Origin: Prosapia bicincta
Taxonomy: Eukaryota > Arthropoda > Insecta > Hemiptera > Cercopidae
Reading direction: 5' to 3'
NCBI GenBank assembly: GCA_036971475.1
Contig: JBAIZL010000005.1
Span: 232,701,369-232,765,368, forward strand
Length of the DNA stretch: 64,000 nucleotides
Part shown: in pieces, positions 1-12,549 of the stretch
Position numbering within the stretch: position 1 is the first letter of the stretch
Layout: the number at the start of each line of letters is the position of its first letter
Notes under the pieces: model-generated
Database searches by the model: none
Seen by the model: the letters and a program-made list of their open reading frames with translations, nothing else
Told to the model about the DNA's origin: nothing
Position numbers and translations under genes: made by a program

Positions 1-212
1 TGTGCCAATAACAAACAGGCATACCACACTGGAGAAATGGTTCCACACATCCGTTTTTTTTTTTTTTTTGAAAGGTTCATTTTATTTTAAAATAAACTCC
101 TACGGAACTAAGAACAAACTACCGAGTGCGAAATTGTGTCTACTGTCCACAACAACACTGTCACTGTCATGAAACCTGACCCAAATTGTCCGCTCAAACA
201 CGACATAAATGA

Positions 213-490
213 GTAGAACCAGTGATAGCGACAAATCAACCAATAACAGCAGTGATTATATATCAGTAACTTTTCCGTCAGCTATGGTGACATTTTGCCA
301 AATCATAACAGAGACAACCCCTTCTCCTCTTCAGTCAACGACACTGCACGATGACCGGCGCCGTGAGCCGAACAGAGAGGGCAGATCCAGTGACAGCGAC
401 AAATCAACCAATGACAACCGCGGTAAAATATTAGTAACGTTTCATCCACCGACTGCGACTTTTTGACCAGTTACAACAGAGACAACTTCC
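213..490. repeat. Diverged tandem duplication rich in CAGTGACA-like words
   Basis: Two copies of a ~108-bp block lie at 213-320 and 381-490. Both carry the run agcgacaaatcaacca and end with acagagacaac. CAGTGACA-like words recur to about 575, and TTGACCATCCCTA at 591-603 resembles an inverted hAT terminus of the CAGGGATGG type. I infer the subterminal and terminal part of a decayed hAT element, because hAT transposase coding follows at 794-904. A small open frame over this block has no recognisable protein character. Confidence 0.4.
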
Positions 491-793
491 GATCGATCCA
501 TTGTCGCTAGAACTGGCATTTTCCATATTTTGTCACTGGTACTACCAGTGACAAACCAATATCAGTGACAAGTCACCATGACAGAAAATATTGACCATCC
601 CTAATTCTAGTCTCTCTAGTGAACACTTTTTCTTTAAATCAAAACACATTTAAATAAAGTTTAATCTATGAGCTAACTGTAGGCGTACTTTAGTAAAATG
701 AGACGTTAAAGGACGTGCTTTCTTTGAGTGAACTTTTCAGTTTTATGGTGACGTTATCGGAAACTTAAAATGTGTTTCAAATTGCTATAAATT

Positions 794-904
794 GTAACGG
801 CAGAGTCTGAAAGATGTTTTGGTGCGTTAAAAAGAATAAAATCGTGTTTAAAAGAGAGTATGAGCCAAGACCGACTTCTTAGGCTATGTTTTAAAAAAAT
901 GTAA
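794..904 (+). pseudogene. hAT transposase C-terminal (dimerisation) fragment
   Basis: A 36-codon open stretch ending in TAA reads ESERCFGALKRIKSCLKESM followed by SQDRLLRLCF. This is the signature of the hAT C-terminal dimerisation region, where the family usually has SERxFSxLKRIKxxLRxxMxxxRL. Only this tail remains. The upstream catalytic RNase-H-like fold is not recognisable and no start codon fits, so it is a transposon relic. Its plus orientation agrees with the putative hAT terminal sequence before 603, but the two may come from different copies. Confidence 0.72.
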
Positions 905-1565
905 CATCAGCAGTAACAATTTCAATAATAGAGCTATAAATTTATGTAAATAAAAAAAGCAACATGAAGGCTATCAAATTGCTTCATAAACTTTCATAAT
1001 CTGGTCGGACCCACCAATAAAATAGTCTTAAACAAAAGGAGATTGTAAACATCGAGTTTTTTTATACCATAAATAAAATCTTATAATTTCCCTCGTGTGC
1101 CTTGCAGCTAAGCCAACTTTGTAATATTGTCAACAAAAATTATCATTTGTGCGTGTGCAATTATATATAATTAATTTAATTAATTAATTTTATATTGCGT
1201 GACTAAAGAGCCTAATTGTTCTAAGCTGTGTGTTCTATTAAAAAAATGTAATATCAGCAGTGACAATTAGAGTTATAAACTTATTTGTACATGAAAAAAG
1301 TATCAAATAAATTTGAGGCTATCTAACTGATTCATGAAAAAACACTAATCCTTCATAAGCTGGTCGGGCCCACCAATAGTCTTAACCCAACAGAGATTGT
1401 ACTACATCCAGCTTTTTTAGAACAAAACCCAAAATTTGAAATTTCCCTCAGGTTACTTGAAACTAAGACCACTTTGTAAAATTGTCGACAAGAATTCTAA
1501 TTTGTGCGTGTACAATAATTTAATTAATTAATTTTATATTGTGTGACTAGTTAAAGAGCAATTAA
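891..1565. repeat. Tandem duplication of a ~348-bp non-coding unit
   Basis: Copy 1 (891-1238) and copy 2 (1239 to about 1565) both start with aaaaaaatgtaayatcagcag. They share an ordered series of blocks: ctggtcggrcccaccaata, atttccctc, and the AT run taattaattttatattg followed by gtgactaa or gtgactag. They differ by many substitutions and small indels, so the duplication is old. It begins inside the 3' end of the hAT fragment, so it probably duplicates the 3' end of that element. Confidence 0.7.
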
Positions 1566-1694
1566 ATTCACTCGATTATTACTTTCAAAACAACATTTAA
1601 AAAAAAAGTCATAACTTAACAAATTAGCCCTTCGCTAATAACCAAGTATTTACAAATATTCTCAACTATCCCAAGATTTAACTTACCCGCAACG

Positions 1695-1740
1695 GCTGCT
1701 TGCTGAAGACTGAACAACCGTAGGCAGGGCCGAAACGTCA
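1695..1740 (+). other. Hammerhead-like / PLE-terminus motif (degenerate)
   Basis: CTGAAGA at 1703-1709 is followed 22 bases later by GAAACGTC at 1732-1739. The same pair of boxes, CTGANGA then GAAA followed by a CGT-type run, sits at the ends of Penelope-like elements elsewhere in this window (about 32727, 50449 and 59549). Here no convincing stem joins the boxes and no PLE coding sequence is adjacent, so this is a probable orphan PLE end. Confidence 0.4.
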
Positions 1741-2010
1741 AAGTCGGCTTCAGGACAGCCAACAAAACGCATTGTTACCCCTCTCTCCCCTCTCCCATTC
1801 CTTCACTTTGTGTATCAGCCGGCCGAAAAACATTAAAGTTCATTCACCTAGTAGTCTTTACTCCTTCCTTTAATTTTTCTAGCTTGGATGTCAATGAGAA
1901 TGCAGAATTTATGTTTATGGCTAGACATAAATTTATGTCAAATAAGTTAATTTAAATTTATTTCCATAAAACAAGAAAAATTCCTTACGCGAATATAAAA
2001 ACTGTATATT

Positions 2011-5000
2011 CGTAAAGCATATGCCTGCAATCTGTCTCCCTATTAGAGCTCAATGTTACACGTTAGTCTTATGTGTACAAACTCTCTCGCCATTACAGCT
2101 CAACGTTACACGTAAAGCATATGTCTGCAATCTGTCTCCCTATTAGAGCTCAATGTTACACGTTAGTCTTATGTGTACAAACTGTCTCGCCATTACAGCT
2201 CAACATTACACGTAAAGCATATGTCTGCAATCTGTCTCCCTATTAGAGCTCAATGTTACACGTTAGTCTTATGTGTACAAACTGTCTCGCCATTACAGCT
2301 CAACATTACACGTAAAGCATATGTCTGCAATCTGTCTCCCTATTAGAGCTCAATGTTACACGTTAGTCTTATGTGTACAAACTCTCTCGCCATTACAGCT
2401 CAACATTACACGTAAAGCATATGCCTGCAATCTGTCTCCCTATTAGAGCTCAATGTTACACGTTAGTCTTATGTGTACAAACTCTCTCGCCATTACAGAT
2501 CAACATTACACGTAAAGCATATGTCTGCAATCTGTCTCCCTATTAGAGCTCAATGTTACACGTTAGTCTTATGCGTACAAACTGTCTCGCCATTACAGCT
2601 CAACGTTACACGTAAAGCATATGTCTGCAATCTGTCTCCCTATTAGAGCTCAATGTTACACGTTAGTCTTATGCGTACAAACTGTCTCGCCATTACAGCT
2701 CAACGTTATACGTAAAGCATATGTCTGCAATCTGTCTCCCTATTAGAGCTCAATGTTACACGTTAGTCTTATGCGTACAAACTGTCTCGCCATTACAGCT
2801 CAACGTTATACGTAAAGCATATGTCTGCAATCTGTCTCCCTATTAGAGCTCAATGTTACACGTTAGTCTTATGCGTACAAACTGTCTCGCCATTACAGCT
2901 CAACGTTATACGTAAAGCATATGTCTGCAATCTGTCTCCCTATTAGAGCTCAATGTTACACGTTAGTCTTATGCGTACAAACTGTCTCGCCATTACAGCT
3001 CAACGTTATACGTAAAGCATATGTCTGCAATCTGTCTCCCTATTAGAGCTCAATGTTACACGTTAGTCTTATGCGTACAAACTGTCTCGCCATTACAGCT
3101 CAACGTTATACGTAAAGCATATGTCTGCAATCTGTCTCCCTATTAGAGCTCAATGTTACACGTTAGTCTTATGCGTACAAACTGTCTCGCCATTTCAGCT
3201 CAACGTTATACGTAAAGCATATGTCTGCAATCTGTCTCCCTATTAGAGCTCAATGTTACACGTTAGTCTTATGCGTACAAACTGTCTCGCCATTTCAGCT
3301 CAACGTTATACGTAAAGCATATGTCTGCAATCTGTCTCCCTATTAGAGCTCAATGTTACACGTTAGTCCTATGCGTACAAACTGTCTCGCCATTTCAGCT
3401 CAACGTTATACGTAAAGCATATGTCTGCAATCTGTCTCCCTATTAGAGCTCAATGTTACACGTTAGTCTTATGCGTACAAACTGTCTCGCCATTTCAGCT
3501 CAACGTTATACGTAAAGCATATGTCTGCAATCTGTCTCCCTATTAGAGCTCAATGTTACACGTTAGTCTTATGCGTACAAACTGTCTCGCCATTTCAGCT
3601 CAACGTTATACGTAAAGCATATGTCTGCAATCTGTCTCCCTATTAGAGCTCAATGTTACACGTTAGTCTTATGCGTACAAACTGTCTCGCCATTTCAGCT
3701 CAACGTTATACGTAAAGCATATGTCTGCAATCTGTCTCCCTATTAGAGCTCAATGTTACACGTTAGTCTTATGCGTACAAACTGTCTCGCCATTTCAGCT
3801 CAACGTTACACGTAAAGCATATGTCTGCAATCTGTCTCCCTATTAGAGCTCAATGTTACACGTTAGTCTTATGCGTACAAACTGTCTCGCCATTTCAGCT
3901 CAACGTTATACGTAAAGCATATGTCTGCAATCTGTCTCCCTATTAGAGCTCAACGTTACACGTAAGTCTTATGCGTACAAACTGTCTCGCCATTTCAGCT
4001 CAACGTTATACGTAAAGCATATGTCTGCAATCTGTCTCCCTATTAGAGCTCAATGTTACACGTTAGTCTTATGTGTACAAACTGTCTCGCCATTACAGCT
4101 AATCGTTACACGTAAAGCATATGTCTGCAATCTGTCTCCCTATTAGAGCTCAATGTTACACGTTAGTCTTATGCGTACAAACTGTCTCGCCATTACAGCT
4201 AAACGTTACACGTAAAGCATATGTCTGCAATCTGTCTCCCTATTAGAGCTCAATGTTACACGTTAGTCTTATGCGTACAAACTGTCTCGCCATTTCAGCT
4301 CAACGTTATACGTAAAGCATATGTCTGCAATCTGTCTCCCTATTAGAGCTCAATGTTACACGTTAGTCTTATGCGTACAAACTGTCTCGCCATTTCAGCT
4401 CAACGTTATACGTAAAGCATATGTCTGCAATCTGTCTCCCTATTAGAGCTCAATGTTACACGTTAGTCTTATGCGTACAAACTGTCTCGCCATTACAGCT
4501 AAACGTTACACGTAAAGCATATGTCTGCAATCTGTCTCCCTATTAGAGCTCAATGTTACACGTTAGTCTTATGCGTACAAACTGTCTCGCCATTTCAGCT
4601 CAACGTTACACGTAAAGCATATGTCTGCAATCTGTCTCCCTATTAGAGCTCAATGTTACACGTTAGTCTTATGCGTACAAACTGTCTCGCCATTTCAGCT
4701 CAACGTTATACGTAAAGCATATGTCTGCAATCTGTCTCCCTATTAGAGCTCAATGTTACACGTTAGTCTTATGCGTACAAACTGTCTCGCCATTACAGCT
4801 CAACGTTACATGTAAAGCATATGTCTGCAATCTGTCTCCCTATTAGAGCTCAACGTTACACGTAAGTCTTATGCGTACAAACTGTCTCGCCATTTCAGCT
4901 CAACGTTATACGTAAAGCATATGTCTGCAATCTGTCTCCCTATTAGAGCTCAATGTTACACGTTAGTCTTATGCGTACAAACTGTCTCGCCATTTCAGCT

Positions 5001-7850
5001 CAACGTTATACGTAAAGCATATGTCTGCAATCTGCCTCCCTATTAGAGCTCAATGTTACACGTTAGTCCTATGCGTACAAACTGTCTCGCCATTTCAGCT
5101 CAACGTTATACGTAAAGCATATGTCTGCAATCTGTCTCCCTATTAGAGCTCAATGTTACACGTTAGTCTTATGCGTACAAACTGTCTCGCCATTTCAGCT
5201 CAACGTTATACGTAAAGCATATGTCTGCAATCTGTCTCCCTATTAGAGCTCAATGTTACACGTTAGTCCTATGCGTACAAACTGTCTCGCCATTTCAGCT
5301 CAACGTTATACGTAAAGCATATGTCTGCAATCTGTCTCCCTATTAGAGCTCAATGTTACACGTTAGTCTTATGCGTACAAACTGTCTCGCCATTTCAGCT
5401 CAACGTTATACGTAAAGCATATGTCTGCAATCTGTCTCCCTATTAGAGCTCAATGTTACACGTTAGTCTTATGCGTACAAACTGTCTCGCCATTTCAGCT
5501 CAACGTTATACGTAAAGCATATGTCTGCAATCTGTCTCCCTATTAGAGCTCAATGTTACACGTTAGTCTTATGCGTACAAACTGTCTCGCCATTTCAGCT
5601 CAACGTTATACGTAAAGCATATGTCTGCAATCTGTCTCCCTATTAGAGCTCAATGTTACACGTTAGTCTTATGCGTACAAACTGTCTCGCCATTTCAGCT
5701 CAACGTTACACGTAAAGCATATGTCTGCAATCTGTCTCCCTATTAGAGCTCAATGTTACACGTTAGTCTTATGCGTACAAACTGTCTCGCCATTTCAGCT
5801 CAACGTTATACGTAAAGCATATGTCTGCAATCTGTCTCCCTATTAGAGCTCAACGTTACACGTAAGTCTTATGCGTACAAACTGTCTCGCCATTTCAGCT
5901 CAACGTTATACGTAAAGCATATGTCTGCAATCTGTCTCCCTATTAGAGCTCAATGTTACACGTTAGTCTTTTGTGTACAAACTGTCTCGCCATTACAGCT
6001 CAACGTTACACGTAAAGCATATGTCTGCAATCTGTCTCCCTATTAGAGCTCAATGTTACACGTTAGTCTTATGCGTACAAACTGTCTCGCCATTACAGCT
6101 AAACGTTACACGTAAAGCATATGTCTGCAATCTGTCTCCCTATTAGAGCTCAATGTTACACGTTAGTCTTATGCGTACAAACTGTCTCGCCATTTCAGCT
6201 CAACGTTATACGTAAAGCATATGTCTGCAATCTGTCTCCCTATTAGAGCTCAATGTTACACGTTAGTCTTATGCGTACAAACTGTCTCGCCATTTCAGCT
6301 CAACGTTATACGTAAAGCATATGTCTGCAATCTGTCTCCCTATTAGAGCTCAATGTTACACGTTAGTCTTATGCGTACAAACTGTCTCGCCATTACAGCT
6401 AAACGTTACACGTAAAGCATATGTCTGCAATCTGTCTCCCTATTAGAGCTCAATGTTACACGTTAGTCTTATGCGTACAAACTGTCTCGCCATTTCAGCT
6501 CAACGTTACACGTAAAGCATATGTCTGCAATCTGTCTCCCTATTAGAGCTCAATGTTACACGTTAGTCTTATGCGTACAAACTGTCTCGCCATTTCAGCT
6601 CAACGTTATACGTAAAGCATATGTCTGCAATCTGTCTCCCTATTAGAGCTCAATGTTACACGTTAGTCTTATGCGTACAAACTGTCTCGCCATTACAGCT
6701 CAACGTTACATGTAAAGCATATGTCTGCAATCTGTCTCCCTATTAGAGCTCAACGTTACACGTAAGTTTTATGCGTACAAACTGTCTCGCCATTTCAGCT
6801 CAACGTTATACGTAAAGCATATGTCTGCAATCTGTCTCCCTATTAGAGCTCAATGTTACACGTTAGTCCTATGCGTACAAACTGTCTCGCCATTTCAGCT
6901 CAACGTTATACGTAAAGCATATGTCTGCAATCTGTCTCCCTATTAGAGCTCAATGTTACACGTTAGTCCTATGCGTACAAACTGTCTCGCCATTACAGCT
7001 CAACGTTATACGTAAAGCATATGTCTGCAATCTGTCTCCCTATTAGAGCTCAACGTTACACGTAAGTCTTATGCGTACAAACTGTCTCGCCATTTCAGCT
7101 CAACGTTATACGTAAAGCATATGTCTGCAATCTGTCTCCCTATTAGAGCTCAATGTTACACGTTAGTCCTATGCGTACAAACTGTCTCGCCATTTCAGCT
7201 CAACGTTATACGTAAAGCATATGTCTGCAATCTGTCTCCCTATTAGAGCTCAATGTTACACGTTAGTCTTATGCGTACAAACTGTCTCGCCATTTCAGCT
7301 CAACGTTATACGTAAAGCATATGTCTGCAATCTGTCTCCCTATTAGAGCTCAACGTTACACGTAAGTCTTATGCGTACAAACTGTCTCGCCATTTCAGCT
7401 CAACGTTATACGTAAAGCATATGTCTGCAATCTGTCTCCCTATTAGAGCTCAATGTTACACGTTAGTCTTATGCGTACAAACTGTCTCGCCATTACAGCT
7501 AAACGTTACACGTAAAGCATATGTCTGCAATCTGTCTCCCTATTAGAGCTCAATGTTACACGTTAGTCTTATGCGTACAAACTGTCTCGCCATTTCAGCT
7601 CAACGTTATACGTAAAGCATATGTCTGCAATCTGTCTCCCTATTAGAGCTCAATGTTACACGTTAGTCTTATGCGTACAAACTGTCTCGCCGTTACAGCT
7701 CAACGTTACACGTAAAGCATATGTCTGCAATCTGTCTCCCTATTAGAGCTCAATGTTACACGTTAGTCTTATGCGTACAAACTGTCTCGCCGTTACAGCT
7801 CAACGTTACACGTAAAGCATATGCCTGTAATTTGTTTCACCATTGCAGCT
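2011..7850. repeat. Satellite array, 100-bp monomer (~58 copies)
   Basis: The unit starting atgtctgcaatctgtctccc recurs at exactly 100-bp spacing from 2011 to about 7850 with very few substitutions and no indels that I saw. Each monomer is two related ~50-bp halves, one beginning tctgtctccctattagagct and one beginning actgtctcgccatttcagct. They agree at about 36 of 50 positions. Variants in the B half (ttacagct or tttcagct; gttaca or gttata) are shared between distant monomers, which is typical of unequal exchange or gene conversion. The left edge abuts the short inverted repeat cgaatata/tatattcg (1990-2012). The last half-unit, near 7830-7850, is degenerate. No gene is inside. Confidence 0.97.
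3951..7060. repeat. 1.9-kb higher-order duplication inside the satellite
   Basis: Rare monomer variants recur at an offset of 1900 bp (19 monomers): gttacacgtaagtctt at 3955 and 5855, the agctaaacg form at 4198/6098 and 4498/6398, gttacatgtaaag at 4805/6705, and another cgtaagt form at 4861/6761. A tgtgtacaa monomer at 4072 matches one at 5972. The block was therefore amplified as a unit after the single monomers had diversified. A partial third round may begin near 7051. Confidence 0.8.
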
Positions 7851-10249
7851 AAAAAATACACTACATCCTCTGTCATACCATCTCCCGAAATAAATTCCTA
7901 ATAATAATAAAATATATTATTATTGTATAAATTACTCTGTTTATATTATGACCTATGAGACACAGGGCCGGGTAAATATACATTTTAAACGTTTTAAGAA
8001 GCAATTTTCATAAATTTAAATAATAAAAATACAGAATCAACCACATAATAGTTTTACATACTATACTGTGAATATTTGCAGAGGAACTTTTTTGAAGAAG
8101 TATGTTTCAATTAATAATAAAGCTTTTTTCATAAATTTTTTTGGTCCTTAGTTTTGTGTACCCAACCGCTACACCGTTTTTCCCATCCAGCTTATGTTCT
8201 TGATTATAAGCATCTTATATGAAAACGTTACTACAAAGGTTATAATACACAATCTAGTTGTATTCCTGAATCGTTTATTTATTTATTTACACTTTTTTAC
8301 ATGTTCCAAAAAAACAAGTTTATTTGTAATATAAAGAGTATACGCTTATCGAATACCCAACAGTTTTCCTTTTTTTACGACAAATTAGCGTTTGTTTCAC
8401 ATTTTTGCACACGAGCCAGTTAAATCGCCAACAGTACTTTGTACTTCGGCAAAGCATTGAACTTCTCTTATTGAAGATATTTCGGTCGCCTAAACCACAT
8501 AATTTCTTTTTCTTGGTATCGTATAACAGAAATACGTCATCAGTCTGATGATGCTGCTGTATAAATAATGATGACATGAATACCGCACACACAGCCTGCT
8601 GAATAAGTTAAAAGTTCACTGAATTCAGTATCATTGCTTCGTTGAATAAAGACTAGCCTAGATCAATAATCATGGAAATAAGACTGACCATGTTTTTCCA
8701 TATTTTTTTTCAAATTTCAAGTAAAACTAATAGGATTTTTCTAACAATTGTGAAACGAGAAAATATTTGTGGGCCTTAATTTCTAATATTTGCAGTTTTT
8801 GTGTTGAAAATCTTGAGATAATGCAGAGCGATGTTTGTGGCATAAGAGATAAACCGGAAATAGGAAAACACAATCGTAAAATATAGGCCTACTATTGTTT
8901 CACTATTTTCATAATTAAATTTAGTTCTTGACTAGAACTTTTGACTTACTCATAGACTATTTCTCAGCATATACGTTTTCCGCTAGCTCAGTTTGAACAA
9001 AAAATTCAACTAGTACGAGCATATCTGCTTAAAAATTAATGGCTTTAGTCAAGCATTTTAATTAATAATATGGTATAGACCTAATGGTATTAAAAGCTGT
9101 AACATGAACAATAAAATGAGAAAAATACTATGAAGAATATTCTTAAGAAAACGTCAAAAAATTACAATAGTCTATACATAATGAATTACAGGCTGATTTA
9201 CAGGTTTTGTTCTGGGGGGCACAAGATTGCCCTGGGTGGTATCAAATGGGTCCGGAGTTATTCCACCCCAAAAATAGAGAACATTTAAAAGCCTGTCGAC
9301 AATGAGCCAGGATCTAAAAACTTAGGCTGTATTATAAAGTAGGCCTACATGTTTTAAACTACTTACTTTTTTTATTAAGTTAGGGTAAAAGTTATGATAT
9401 GGTATTCAACGATATTTTTTTCATAGAACACAAATCGTAGGCTTATAAATTTTGTACTTTGCAAAATTTAAAACTTTTTTCGAATTTTGCGAAGTTATAA
9501 GTCTCAAAATAGTCCTGATTTTGTTACTATGTGAAACATAACGTTGAATACCAAACTACCGTCTGAAACAATTCCTAAATCTTCATTTTGAACATGTATA
9601 ACTTGTAAGATGAAAATGAAGTTTTTATTTTTCTCTGAAATTACAGTCATACTTAGAAAATAACTCGCATAAGATCAGAACAACAACGGATACTGCCGAG
9701 TATACTTCTTGTCACCACTATTATTATTTTTGTAGAATTTTAAAAAGTTCATTGTCAACTTTTGTTTATAAAAAAATACAGCTGTCCAGCCAGTTGGGGA
9801 GCAATGCCCCTCTTTAACTGTTATATATTTTATATTATTTTGTATTAGAATATTTAATATCATCAACTTGCTCGATGGTTAGTAGCAGCATACGGCACGG
9901 CACAGCACGGCAAGGCATCCTCAGTCCCAAAATGGTTTTGGTTCTAAAACCTATTTGAATACAAATTCACAATATGACACAATTTATTTTCATGTCATTA
10001 AAATTGTTAGGACATTTCTGCCTTAAATACTAAGTAACTTAACCTAAGCTATAACTTTTCACCCGGTCCGAACTCCAAAAAATAGTCACACAATAGACAA
10101 AAGATACAGAAAACTAAACTTCTCATCGATATGGCCCAGCTGAAGCAGATTTTTCTGTGTTTTATGTTCGGTCGGCGGTCACGCTGGAAAGTGGTGACGT
10201 CAACCTTTTATTTATATAATTAAAAGATATTTAAATAAGTGAATACGTA
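7851..10249. other. Intergenic, no gene recognised
   Basis: AT-rich sequence without a convincing coding stretch on either strand. A short degenerate GGCAC pentamer run lies at about 9893-9917. The palindromic octamer TAGGCCTA occurs near 8884 and 9339. Small open frames at 8320-8592 and 9675-9866 (minus) show no family signature. Confidence 0.6.
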
Positions 10250-11470
10250 ATGGGCTTACTTGCTGACGCGTTTCGAAACAATCGTTCCTTTTACGAAGCG
10301 AAGCCTCTACTGGCGGAATCGCGTTAGGTACAAAGGTTGTCGGGATAGAATCTATGACTGTGGAAGTGATGGGTTATTTTGATTTTGTGCTATGTAACGG
10401 AAAAGGGTGTTGGCTTCAAACTGTGTGTGATCATTTAATGTTTTTTTTATCTGTTGCGTTGTGTTTGTATGTCTCGTATTTGTCTAAAGTTGTTAGTTTT
10501 TTACATTGTTTTAATATGTGGGGAATGTTTAAATTAGTATGTCCGTGTATGTGTGCTGCTTTTTTTGTGTGTTGCGTAGCTGGATTTTCGGTTTGTTTGG
10601 TTCTTTGGCCAATGTGATCTTCGAAGCGTGTATAGAATGACCTACCGGTTTGGCCGATATAGGCTATTTGGGACAATCATTACACGTTAATTTGTAAATA
10701 CCGGATAGTTTGTATTTATCTGTTTGTTTTTGAAAAGGTTGTAGGCTTATGTGCTGTCTTAAAGTGTTTGTTGCTTTGCAAGATATTTGGTTAATGGAGT
10801 TTTTTGAATGTGGAAACTATTTTGTGTGTGTTTTTGTTGTGGTAGGTGAGGGATATGTATTTGTTGTTTTTTGTGTGGTTTGTCTGCGTGGCCGTTTGAT
10901 GATGGTTATGTTTAATTTTCGTGTGTATGTTGTCTATGATTGTGTATTGGTAGCCGTTTTGTTAAGCGATGTATATTATTGTATTGAGTTATTCATTATA
11001 GTCTTTCTGTAGCATGGATTTATTGATTAGGCGCTGTAACATATGATTAAATGCAGTGTGCTTGTGTTGTGTGGGGTGATTAGATGTATTATGTATGACA
11101 GTATCGGTAGTTGTTGGTTTTCTGTATATTTTGAAATTGTGTTTGGTGATGGTAAGGTCTAGGAAGTTTATTTTATTGTTTTCTTCTAATTCGAGGGTAA
11201 ATATGAGGTTTTGGTGTATGGTATTAATGTAATTGTGTAGTTGTTTGATTTGCCTTTGTATAATATTAAAATGTCGTCTAAATATCTATGGTAATAAATT
11301 ATTTTTTGTGAATGATTGTTGTTCTGTAGAATGTATTGTTGTTCAATATGATGTAGGAATATTTCTGTAAGGACGCCTGAGATGGGGGAACCCATAGGGA
11401 AACCGTCTTTCTGTGTGTAGAATTTGTGTTGGTATGTGAAGTAGTTTTGGGATGTGATGAATTTGGTTTT
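10250..11470 (-). pseudogene. Penelope-like element, RT C-terminal half plus GIY-YIG endonuclease
   Basis: Reading the minus strand from about 11460, the frame gives GFPMGSPISG and then the reverse-transcriptase catalytic box YLDDILILYKG (near 11270). Next come thumb-like blocks such as LDLTITKHNFKIYRKPTTTD and NHPTQHKHTAFNHMLQRL, and then a GIY-YIG endonuclease with GIYKLTCNDCPK and IGQTGRSFYTRFEDHI (around 10620-10700). Penelope-like retroelements carry exactly this order of RT then GIY-YIG nuclease, and insert by target-primed reverse transcription. Frameshifts and stops separate the blocks and the N-terminal RT half is missing. A GAAACGCGTC box on the minus strand (about 10265-10274) marks the probable 3' terminal region. 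Confidence 0.85.
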
Positions 11471-12500
11471 TTATTTCTTTCTAATTCACTAACTTTAGAG
11501 CGAACAAGAAATGAATAAATATTTGAAAAAAACTGTATTAATTTGAATTAATTGTCATCCACTACAGATTTTAAAAAATATGTTTGAAATTGATTGGATG
11601 AATAAAAACGTACTTTATTAACGATTGAAAGTTTGTACAAGATATAGGCCTATACTGTGAGGCAACAGAAGGAATTGAATATCAATGTACCTATTGCAAA
11701 CTGTTGTTTGTTCTCTAATACTTTAACCAAAAAATGCTTCTTTTACGATAAAATTTATCCAAAGAGTACAAAACACTTATCCGCGCTATCCCCGAGCATG
11801 CGCAGAACAATTTGTCTTATGCCTTTTGCCCAACGGACGAAAATTGACGAGGCAGTACAGAGCGCCTTAAGGGACTACTTCGTCTCGCCTTGTCGTGCCC
11901 GTACAAATGTGCGGAAGCTCCATTTAAACCAATGCAAACCACGTCGCTTAAGACGCCTTGAAGCGCCTTAAGGCAAATCCCCGCGCCGCGCCTTATCCAG
12001 TGTGCGGCCGCCATGGTATAAGGTCTTCCCAAAATATTGACCGTGGACCGACTGGGGCTCCAACGACCCTAAATAGGGAGTTCACAGCGAACTTCCAGGG
12101 AAATGAACACATTCTTGCAAAAATAAACGTCAAATATAGGCCTATAAATAATATTAAAATCTCAAAAACTCGTTTTACTGCAAATGAAAAAAAAAATAAT
12201 GCCGCTAAATAAATAAATGACAATTTATTTATGAAACGTCGCCGCTAAATAACTAAATGACAATACTTGACTTCCAAACCAGAAGTTTTATTTCTACAAA
12301 ATATAACAATGAATACCCTACTTAAAACAAAAATCTGATGGCTAAAATAGTGTGGCGGGTGGAACTAGGTCTCTTTCCCGGAATTTTCAGAGTTGTTGCG
12401 GTGTCTGTTCAATATCGGGAACTGATGCTTCTAGAACACCCTGGATTTTTCAACATAAGTATATAAAAGTAACATAGTTTCTCGAGAATAACAGTCAAGC
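11471..12500. other. Non-coding, with a GC-rich island carrying GCCTTAAGGC palindromes
   Basis: Between 11785 and 12070 the sequence becomes much more GC-rich than its surroundings. It repeats gcgccttaagg (11862-11872 and 11963-11973), the second inside the palindrome gccttaaggc. Related gccttgaagcgcctt lies just upstream of the second. At 12201-12266 a ~43-bp unit, gccgctaaataa then taaatgacaat, is tandemly repeated. Open frames here overlap one another on both strands and look like by-products of GC content. I infer a degenerate transposon end or SINE-like unit but cannot name it. Confidence 0.45.
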
Positions 12501-12549
12501 TGAAGTAGCTTTCGCGAGTGTTCTACCCATTTGTGTCTGTATTAAATAG

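Noticed and set aside
209..466. 85-aa open frame
   Set aside because: It covers two copies of a non-coding diverged tandem repeat; its apparent internal protein repeat just follows the DNA repeat.
2011..7850. CRISPR-like array
   Set aside because: The whole 100-bp unit is repeated with no unique spacers, in a eukaryotic context without cas genes; it is satellite DNA.
10354..11012. Plus-strand hydrophobic open frames that look like membrane proteins
   Set aside because: They are antisense to the A/C-rich coding strand of the Penelope-like element, which yields Val/Phe/Cys-rich shadows.
11817..12223. Overlapping open frames on both strands in the GC-rich island
   Set aside because: Open frames in all directions reflect local GC content; no conserved motif.
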